Source of the DNA: Paulinella micropora
Lineage: Eukaryota > Cercozoa > Imbricatea > Euglyphida
Reading direction: 5' to 3'
Assembly: GCA_009731375.1 (NCBI GenBank)
Contig: BJOX01000007.1
Span: 1,773,245-1,796,333, forward strand
Length of the DNA: 23,089 nucleotides
Shown here: piece after piece, positions 17,411-23,089 of the stretch
Position numbering within the stretch: position 1 is the stretch's first letter
Layout of the letters: each line of letters starts with the position of its first letter
Notes under the pieces: model-generated
Databases searched by the model: none
The model's input: only the letters and a program-made list of their open reading frames with translations
What the model was told of the DNA's origin: nothing
Translations under genes and position numbers: made by a program

Positions 17411-17688
17411 GGCTTCACGCTCCGCCTAGTTGGGAGGATATAGACCGAAAGAAACGCGAGGTATTTCTCTCGCGGTATCCGTCCACCACTCTGCAGAAGC
17501 TTCCATTGGAGTCTTTGGAAACTCTGATCGGAGGGCTTGGGGTCGACGCTCAGCGGAGATTGGCTGAGGCGGACGAACGCTTCTTGCCATTGCTGCCTGA
17601 GCAGCTCATCATAGGCAGGATTATCCAGGGCTTGAATAGCACCCCTGCAAACCTTGACGGCACTGTTACCATGAACGACAGCGACCAG
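17411..17688 (+). CDS. Helical exon (~92 codons), phase 1 to 0
   Basis: The acceptor tgtaagccag ends at 17410. The reading is G-LHAPPSWEDIDRKKREVFL, YPSTTLQKLPLESLETLIGG, LGVDAQRRLAEADERFLPLL, and ends NDSDQ before gtcccc at 17689. It looks alpha-helical and globular, with no family recognised. After the donor the sequence stays open briefly and then becomes CA repeat. Confidence 0.7.
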
Positions 17689-17717
17689 GTCCCCACAGCG
17701 ACATTGCCTCCAAATAC

Positions 17718-17838
17718 AACACACGCACGCACACACACACACACACACACACATGCACACGCACACGCACACACATACACACACACACACACACACGCAC
17801 ACATACACACACACATACACACACACACACACACGCAC

Positions 17839-17875
<37 letters not shown>

Positions 17876-17990
17876 GAGAGAGAGAGACGCACGCACACAC
17901 ACACACAAACAAACACACACTGACAGCAAACAAATGCACAGACACCCACCTGTCTCACACTCGCAGACACACACGCACACACAAAATCTG
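17718..17990. repeat. (CA)n and (GA)n intronic microsatellite
   Basis: CA runs with CG variants to about 17835, GA run to about 17887, then further CA-rich sequence. Confidence 0.95.
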
Positions 17991-18030
17991 TAGCAAGCAT
18001 ACACGCACGCTCTATTCCGCGTGTTGCTAG

Positions 18031-18129
18031 AAGCTGGTCAGGGTTTGCTTCGAAAGAGGCCTCAATCTGGCGAAAGCGGCAGTCCGGCGGCGAGACCCCC
18101 GCGCAGCCTTGGCATTACTGCGCTCTGTG

Positions 18130-18178
<49 letters not shown>

Positions 18179-18203
18179 GCACTACTAGCACTACTACTAC
18201 TAG

Positions 18204-18264
<61 letters not shown>

Positions 18265-18280
18265 GCTACTGCTGCTGCTC

Positions 18281-18325
<45 letters not shown>

Positions 18326-18405
18326 TTACTACTACAACTACACTGTCGAAAGAGCAGCACAAGCAGATGCTGCAAGAAACCATCCCTCTGCTTCTCTTTG
18401 AAAAG
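18031..18405 (+). CDS. Exon(s) around an in-frame (ACT)n tract
   Basis: The acceptor gtgttgctag ends at 18030. It reads KLVRVCFERGLNLAKAAV, RRRDPRAALALLRS, then GTG and about 70 ACT-type codons (18130-18345, poly-Thr with some Ser/Ala), then LSKEQHKQMLQETIPLLLFEK before gtctgt at 18406. The frame is the same on both sides of the repeat, so it could be one exon with a poly-Thr tract. Alternatively the tract is an intron (donor gtgact at 18127; acceptors at gagcag or aagcag keep the phase). The flanking parts look like real helical protein. The next exon (18757) enters in phase 2, so the 3' end or an extra exon is unresolved. Confidence 0.55.
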
Positions 18406-18429
18406 GTCTGTGTGTGCACATACTCGTGG

Positions 18430-18430
<1 letters not shown>

Positions 18431-18514
<84 letters not shown>
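18431..18514. repeat. (GATA)n microsatellite
   Basis: About 21 perfect GATA units, in the intron after the exon ending 18405. Confidence 0.95.
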
Positions 18515-18756
18515 CACCTAAGCCATATGCGTGCACCGCGTCCTGACGGTGTTGCGTATGTCCGTGGGTGTGCCTTTTGAGTCTTCTTTTCACAGCACTT
18601 TGTAATTTAATTTTGTGTGCGTGTGTGTGTGTGTGTGGTTTTTTTCTTGCTGATTCCTTTTCCTTCTTAGTAAGCAACAAAGTTTGCTTGCCTGCCTTCT
18701 CGTCGCTTCTTCTGTCGATAGCTTAGTCTTTGAGGAAATGTTTTTTCAAACTTCAG

Positions 18757-18887
18757 GATATATCTAGTCGAACAAGATTTCCTGGCTGTTGTGCAGCCCA
18801 AGCTGATGGACTTCCTACAGGGGCCGGCTGGCTTAAACCTACCAATCGCTGATCGGCTCGACCTAATCGAAGAAAACAACAGCTTCA
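18757..18887 (+). CDS. Helical exon, phase 2 to 1
   Basis: The acceptor ttcaaacttcag ends at 18756. It reads IYLVEQDFLAVVQPKLMD, FLQGPAGLNLPIADRLDL, IEENNSF, and the donor gtacgc at 18888 leaves phase 1. The sequence is clearly protein-like (amphipathic helices). The entry phase does not match the donor at 18405. A donor at 18414 (gtgcac) would fit; otherwise a small exon has been missed. Confidence 0.65.
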
Positions 18888-19087
18888 GTACGCGATTTGT
18901 CTTGAAATATGATGTTTTTACCTCTACCCGTTATGCCACTAGCTTTTTCAGTTCCTTTGCTTCCCCATTTCCCTGCGCATGCTCTTTTCTTTTCTTTTTC
19001 TTTGCTTGCTTGTTTCTTTTTTTCTATTTGTGTCTTTTTTCTGTTGGCTTCTCTCATACTTTTCCTTCGCAACCAAATGCACTTCTG

Positions 19088-19096
19088 CTACTACTA

Positions 19097-19139
<43 letters not shown>

Positions 19140-19195
19140 CACTACCACTAGTACGTATACTGCAGTACTGCTGCTGCTCCTGTGCTGGAGCTACA

Positions 19196-19235
<40 letters not shown>

Positions 19236-19374
19236 GCTGCTGCTGCTACTGCTACTGCTACTGCTTCTCCTAAAGTGGTAGCAGCAGCGGAACTAGCTAT
19301 AGAAGTACTAATAGTAGTAGTAGTAGTAGTAGTAGTAGAAGGAGGAGAAGGAGGAGTGGGAGGGGGAGGAGAAG

Positions 19375-19410
<36 letters not shown>

Positions 19411-19440
19411 CAGTACATGTAGCAGTAGTAGTGGCATAGC
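19088..19440. repeat. (CTA)n then (TAG)n opposed microsatellite arrays
   Basis: CTA-type arrays (19088-19150, 19196-19265) are followed by their complement, TAG/GTA arrays (19305-19385 and beyond), so the segment can fold back on itself over more than 100 bases. The open frames through it are repeat translations. Confidence 0.9.
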
Positions 19441-19456
19441 ACACATTACTGGTTAT

Positions 19457-19517
19457 TCTCCTCTCTCTCTCTTTCTCTCTCTCTCTATCTCTTTCTCTCT
19501 CTCTTTCTCTCTCTTTT

Positions 19518-19572
<55 letters not shown>

Positions 19573-19579
19573 TTCTCTC

Positions 19580-19610
<31 letters not shown>

Positions 19611-19641
19611 TTTTTTTTCTCTCTCTCTTTCCTTCTCTCTT

Positions 19642-19701
<60 letters not shown>

Positions 19702-19795
19702 ACACACACACATACACGCACACACCTTATTCTCTTTTTCTTTTTTTCTTTTCTTTTTTTTTCTTTTTCTTTGTCTTTTTCTTTTTTCTTTTCTT
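19457..19795. repeat. (CT)n then T-rich pyrimidine tract
   Basis: CT/CTTT repeats run to about 19702, a short CA run follows, then a T-rich tract runs to about 19795. No AG dinucleotide occurs from the start of this tract until 19855, so the first AG there is the natural splice acceptor. Confidence 0.95.
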
Positions 19796-19856
19796 CTCCT
19801 GGTTGGCCACGAATCGCCTGTGTCGCTGCGGTCTCTGGTGTCTCGATACTACCAAG

Positions 19857-19889
19857 AGCTAGAAAACTACTTTGGCACTTCTTCGCCAG
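19857..19889 (+). CDS. Short exon before the Sel1 exon, phase 1 to 1
   Basis: The first AG after a very long pyrimidine tract is at 19855-19856. From there the frame reads (K)-LENYFGTSSP plus one base to donor gttagt at 19890. Phases fit both 18887 and 20109. The same frame is open upstream of the AG (VSLRSLVSRYYQE, from about 19796) and looks protein-like, so an unconventional acceptor further 5' is possible. Confidence 0.5.
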
Positions 19890-19897
19890 GTTAGTTT

Positions 19898-19915
19898 GAG
19901 AGAGTGAGAGAGAGA

Positions 19916-19953
<38 letters not shown>

Positions 19954-20006
19954 AAGAAAGAAAGAAAGAAAGAAAGACAGACAGACAGACAGACAGACAC
20001 ACACAC
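19898..20006. repeat. (GA)n, (GAAA)n, (GACA)n intronic microsatellite
   Basis: It begins eight bases after the donor of the preceding exon and fills about half of that intron. Confidence 0.95.
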
Positions 20007-20108
20007 CGGTGGCACTTGCGATTGAGTTTTGCCGACTGAAGAAAGAGCTTGCTATTACATCGTCAGTGGCTGTCTCTGTAATCTAATCTCTTTTTGTGTC
20101 TTGTGCAG

Positions 20109-20542
20109 ACCGCAGTGAAAGCGAAGGCGCCTCTCTCCATCGAGAAGGGATGAAATACTATTATGGGGCGCCTGGTCTGTCGCCTGACAAGGCACGGGCG
20201 ATGAAGCTCGTGAAAGAAGCTGCCCAGCTAAATTATGCAGAAGCGGGGCATAGGCTTTTCGAGTGGTACATCAATCGTGCGGTGGACACTGTAGTGGATG
20301 AGAAGATGGCTGTAAAGTGCCTGATGCAGGCAGCAAAGCAGCAGCACGCTGGCGCACAACTTTCCTTAGGTGACTCCTATTATACTGGCAAAGGCGGGCT
20401 AGAGAAGGACGAGAGGAAGGCTGTGGAGCTCTACAAGAAGGCAGCCGACCAAGGCCATGCAGCTGCTCAGCGCAACCTGGGCGTCTGTTATGCGTATGAG
20501 AAGTTCGCAAGCTATAAACACAATGAGACTATGAGACGCTAA
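20109..20542 (+). CDS. Terminal exon: three Sel1-like repeats
   Basis: The acceptor gtgtcttgtgcag ends at 20108; entry is phase 1, giving D-RSESEG, then about 140 residues to TAA at 20540-20542. Three Sel1-like (TPR-related) units of ~36 residues are visible: KARAMKLVKEAAQLNYAEAG, EKMAVKCLMQAAKQQHAGAQ with LGDSYYTGKG, and ERKAVELYKKAADQGHAAAQ with LGVCYAYEK. The second and third match the consensus A-x-x-Y-x-x-A-A-x-x-G-x-A-x-A-x-x-x-L-G-x-x-Y closely; the first is diverged. Sel1 repeats are solenoid scaffolds for protein-protein contacts (as in SEL1L/Hrd3). No signal peptide or membrane segment is seen in this exon. This ends the lipase gene model. Confidence 0.9.
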
Positions 20543-20618
20543 AATAGTGGCACCTTTCTGTTCCGGCTTGTTCCCGGTGAGTCGTGGAGCTGTAACGATG
20601 TTTCCATTCATTGTTATT

Positions 20619-20624
20619 AATAAA
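20619..20624 (+). terminator. AATAAA polyadenylation signal
   Basis: AATAAA lies 77 nt after the TAA stop of the Sel1 exon, followed within about 10 nt by an A-rich run (20632-20640). Confidence 0.7.
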
Positions 20625-20648
20625 TATTTTTAAAAAAAATAATTCCTG

Positions 20649-21343
20649 CACTTGACTTTAATTTTTTCGAAAAAAAAACCATGTTGGAGCAAAAGTGAAA
20701 AACTCCAAGTCCACGTAAAAAAAAAATTTCCCAAATTCCACGGAAATGTTATTTTTTTTGCGTATTCCTATATTTTTGACATTTTCTTGCATTATTAGCT
20801 GCTGCAGATGCTCTCTATTCTCACACAGGACCCAAACGACTTCAAAAAAGCGACTGTCGTGGCACCAAAAAAATTCATCTTTTTAATAAATGCTTCGGTA
20901 TGTCCATGGAGCATACAGCCCCTCACCGACCGCCCCCGTCCATACTAGACTCATAACACACGCAGAAAATAACAATGAAACACAAATAAAATAAATCTTA
21001 CACTTGACTTCAACTTTTTTTGGAAAAAAATCATTTAGGAGCGATAGTGAAAACTCCAAGTCCACGTAAAATTTTTTTCCCCCTAAATCCTCTGAAGTGT
21101 TTCTTTTTTAAGCGTATTACTGTATTTTGGAGTTTTGCTGTGATTAATAGCTGCTACAAATGCTCCCTATTCTCATACAGGACCCAAATGACTTCAAAAT
21201 AGCTACTGTCGTGGCACCAAAAAATTCATCTTTTTAATACCTGCTTCGGTATGTCCATGGAGCGTACAGCCCCTCACCGACCACCCCCGTCCATACTAGA
21301 CTCATAACACACGCAGCAAATAACAATGAAACACAAATAAAAT
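20649..21343. repeat. Tandem duplication, ~352-bp unit
   Basis: Copy 1 is 20649-21000 and copy 2 is 21001 to about 21343. Both begin cacttgactt and share long identical blocks, such as actccaagtccacgtaaaa, gcttcggtatgtccatggag and gtccatactagactcataac. The 3' half is nearly identical; the 5' half has diverged in its A and T runs. No open frame is conserved between copies. It lies between the 3' ends of two convergent genes. Confidence 0.9.
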
Positions 21344-21571
21344 GAAGAAAAAATAAAATAATCGAAGCCTTGTCCTGGCCTGGGTCACATACGCAGCATC
21401 GGGCACTTCAAAAATTGTTGCCCGTAATCCCAGCAAAAGACATGAGTAAATCCAGACAGATCTTATGCAGGGGTTGCATTTCAGAGACGTTCACGAGGTG
21501 CTCAGCGGACGCGTGAATGTCCACAAGAAGCCTACCTATCTCCACAGCTAGGTATACCTTACCCTGGAATC
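21344..21571. other. 3' flank of the - strand gene, no feature recognised
   Basis: Unique sequence without a supported open frame, downstream of the - strand stop at 21572-21574. It is presumably 3' UTR or intergenic. I do not see AATAAA on the - strand here. Confidence 0.3.
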
Positions 21572-21838
21572 TCACAGGACCCATGGCTGTTGCTCACTGA
21601 TCCTCTTCTGGTCACTCCCTTCCTCTGGAACGTACAATGACGATTGGATGCTCGTCTCGCTGTCTGAAGATCCATCTAATTCTGCATACGATACTGGCTT
21701 CTGTTGGCGTCGGGGGGGTGCCGCAGCCTGAAGTGGCTCAGACTCACGCATCATAGTTGCATCTACCTCTTCAACCATGCGCTGTCTCTTGGGCCGCCGC
21801 GCCGCTCTCGACTGGCCCCCAGACTGGTTGCGCTTGCG
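21572..21838 (-). CDS. Terminal exon of - strand gene: basic, NLS-like tail
   Basis: The acceptor on the - strand is ccctgttttag (exon begins 21838). It reads RKRNQSGGQSRAARRPKRQR, then MVEEVDATMMRESEPLQ, and ends SDQKRISEQQPWVL at a TAG/TGA-type stop at 21574-21572. Clustered Arg/Lys suggest a nuclear localisation signal. Phase 0 entry matches the upstream exon ending at 21946. No enzymatic domain is seen. Confidence 0.6.
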   Translation of the reverse strand, partial: RKRNQSGGQSRAARRPKRQRMVEEVDATMMRESEPLQAAAPPRRQQKPVSYAELDGSSDSETSIQSSLYVPEEGSDQKRISEQQPWVL

Positions 21839-21945
21839 CTAAAACAGGGAAACAACAAACAAACAAGGAATTAATCCGTCCAGAGCTACAACGAAAAAAA
21901 TCTTCAACAACCAAAAACCTACGCCCTTAGTACCGCCCTTAGTAC

Positions 21946-22502
21946 CCGTTTGAATTCAGAATCTCCACCGCCATCCACGTCACCACCGCTGGCTCCGATG
22001 CCTGCACCACCGCTGGCTCCGACGCCTGCACCACCGCAATCACTGCAGGCCTGAAGCTGATGATGCGCGATAATAGCTGCAGCCATCTGTCGCTTCGTCT
22101 GGCCCTCACTTTGCAATCCGTGCTCTCGGCAAAATTTCACCAGAACGGGCCGGGTCATTTTGCTGGCCAGCGTCTTTGCCTGAAGACCCTCCCGCTCCAA
22201 CAGTTGCTCGATGGTGTACTGCCTTGCTGGTCGCCGTCCGCCTGACTGGGCACTTTCTTGCCAGTCCGTGCGCCCTGCGCCTTGCGGGTCCATAGCCTTT
22301 TCGTACCTCCTTTGCGCTCGGGCCCTGTCACGGGCGCGTTTGGAAGGACGTCCCTCCCTGTTGCGGACGCTCGAAGTTGCTCTGCAACCCGGAATGTGCA
22401 GCTCAGGAGCATCTTGCTTTCGAACTGGCCTTTCCAAATAATGCGAGCAGCCCTTACAGAGGTCGCGGAAGTTTTCGCGTGTGCGCAAAACCCAGAGCCA
22501 CC
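21946..22502 (-). CDS. Middle exon of - strand gene: SAP-like motif
   Basis: The acceptor on the - strand is gtgtgtggcccag (exon begins 22502, phase 1); the donor is CGG before gtacta (21945), phase 0. It reads WLWVLRTRENFRDLCKGCSH, RKQDAPELHIPGC, a basic stretch (GRPSKRARDRARAQRRYEKA), TIEQLLEREGLQAKTLASKM, then TRPVLVKFCREHGLQSEGQ and KRQMAAAIIAH, and a Gly-rich tail. The L-x-x-F-C-x-x-x-G-L-x-x-x-G-x-x-K-x-x-x-x-x-x-I pattern resembles a SAP DNA-binding motif. CKGC with downstream Cys could bind zinc. Role inferred: a nucleic-acid-associated nuclear protein, cellular or from a transposon. Confidence 0.65.
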
Positions 22503-22598
22503 CTGGGCCACACACACATGGGGTAGGGGGAGGGGAGGGAGAGAGACAGAGAGAGGAAGAGAGAAAAAAAGAAAGAATGGGGGGGGGGGGGGGCGGAC
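22503..22598 (-). other. 96-bp intron with poly(C) and pyrimidine repeat
   Basis: On the - strand it begins gtccgc, then about 15 C, a CT-rich stretch, and ends cccag. Exon phases (1 and 1) agree across it. A long open frame runs through it as Pro/Ser/Leu repeat translation, which is probably not protein. Confidence 0.65.
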
Positions 22599-22875
22599 CT
22601 CTCTCGTGGTGAGGAGTTTCCCGTGCGATCACTATCCCTGGTTCCCACTTCCTGTCTCCCTTTGCGTCTATGAAAGAGTACCTAATTGAGCAGCAGTCAC
22701 GAATTCCCCTTGCTTTGACACCATTCATAACTGTCGAAATGTCTGGGCTTTCGTTGCTAGGCTCCCCCCCGGAGAGATCCCGAAGAACCATATATTTTAT
22801 GGCAGGGACAACAAAACACCTAGTATCGGGATCGTCTCCAAACAGTCTGGCAAAGTCTTCCGGTTTGGAAAAGGG
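22599..22875 (-). CDS. 5'-most visible exon of - strand gene
   Basis: The - strand acceptor is cagcaattag (exon begins 22875, phase 0). It reads PFSKPEDFARLFGDDPDT, CFVVPAIKYMVLRDLSGGEP, GVKARGIRDCCSIRYSFID, KWEPGIVIARETPHHER plus one base. The donor gtccgc at 22598 leaves phase 1. An in-frame stop at 22878-22876 lies directly before it, so either this is an internal exon with upstream exons outside the window, or translation begins at the internal Met (about 22791). The sequence is protein-like, but I recognise no family. Confidence 0.6.
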
Positions 22876-23089
22876 CTAATTGCTGTCGAGCTGGTGCTTC
22901 CAAGCAATGGCTTTCAGAGAGTTACCCAGAATATCTATTACAGACAGAAATTGTGGTAACAGTAACAATACTAGTAGTAGTAGCTAGGGTTTCTGGGGGC
23001 GCATGGAAGAGAAGCTTGTGACGTTTTTTCTTTTTTATCCACACAAGCTTCTTATCCTATGCCAGTAGCAAGCACTAAGTTTTTTTTTT
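22876..23089. other. 3' edge, no gene recognised; small hairpin
   Basis: No supported coding. Inverted repeat agaagcttgtg (23010-23020) / cacaagcttct (23042-23052), 11-bp perfect arms with a ~21-nt T-rich spacer. A short AGT run lies at about 22972-22983. Confidence 0.4.

Larger units (their letters stand above)
12874..20624 (+). other. Gene model: class-3 lipase - coiled coil - Sel1 repeat protein
   Basis: At least 13 exons on the + strand, listed separately, run from the lipase core through a long helical region to Sel1-like repeats, a TAA stop and AATAAA. Exon joins agree in phase at 12996/13430, 15171/15587, 15717/15777, 16355/16860, 17051/17156, 17190/17238, 17347/17411, 17688/18031, 18887/19857 and 19889/20109. 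Two joins do not fit: 13631/14821, explained by a missing exon near the N gap, and 18405/18757. The chain of matching phases makes a single gene much more likely than several. The 5' end is not defined: no start codon is visible directly upstream, and ankyrin-bearing exons before the LINE may belong to it. Confidence 0.7.

Noticed and set aside
16586-21012. Shared 12-mer cacttgacttta near 16588 and at the starts of the 352-bp duplication
   Set aside because: The match does not extend beyond about 12 bases, so it may be chance.

Overview
This is eukaryotic nuclear DNA, probably from a microbial eukaryote such as an alga or another protist; I cannot name the species from sequence alone. The evidence is genes cut into short exons with GT-AG introns, introns made largely of simple repeats, an AATAAA poly(A) signal, and a non-LTR (LINE) retrotransposon. 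There are no bacterial-style operons or ribosome binding sites. More than a third of the window is microsatellite. Three runs of N (4126-4166, 4638-4687, 13859-14431) all lie in or beside repeats.

Layout: (1) 1-6311, + strand, is mostly GATA, ACAT, GA, CT/CA and CTT repeats, with a few islands that look like short exons. The best are 4931-5003 (an ankyrin-like repeat), 5696-5745 and 6239-6311, whose splice phases fit one another. Candidate first exons lie at 199-273 and 709-795. (2) About 6640-12070 is a LINE on the - strand. Its ~1,500-residue protein carries an RNA-binding-like N-terminus, an AP-type endonuclease, a reverse transcriptase and a C-terminal CCHC knuckle. All catalytic motifs I can see are intact, but the last ~190 codons are in another frame. 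(3) 12874-20542, + strand, is the end of a multi-exon gene: a class-3 lipase (alpha/beta hydrolase) domain on three exons, then a long helical/coiled-coil region, then Sel1-like repeats, a stop codon and a poly(A) signal. Most consecutive exons agree in phase. The exceptions are one junction across the 573-N gap and one or two near 18405-19857. (4) 20649-21343 is a ~350-bp tandem duplication between convergent genes. (5) 21572-22875 is a three-exon gene on the - strand encoding a basic nuclear-type protein with a SAP-like motif; its 5' end is not resolved.

Reading it together: the + strand exons upstream and downstream of the LINE could be one gene (ankyrin, lipase, coiled coil, Sel1) with the LINE inserted antisense in an intron. 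The lipase-to-Sel1 part is well supported. The join to the ankyrin part is inference. The most interesting signals are the lipase-Sel1 architecture, a 63-bp intron whose two splice sites sit in copies of the same 16-bp sequence (a signature of intron gain by tandem duplication), and two large inverted repeats inside introns of the same gene.
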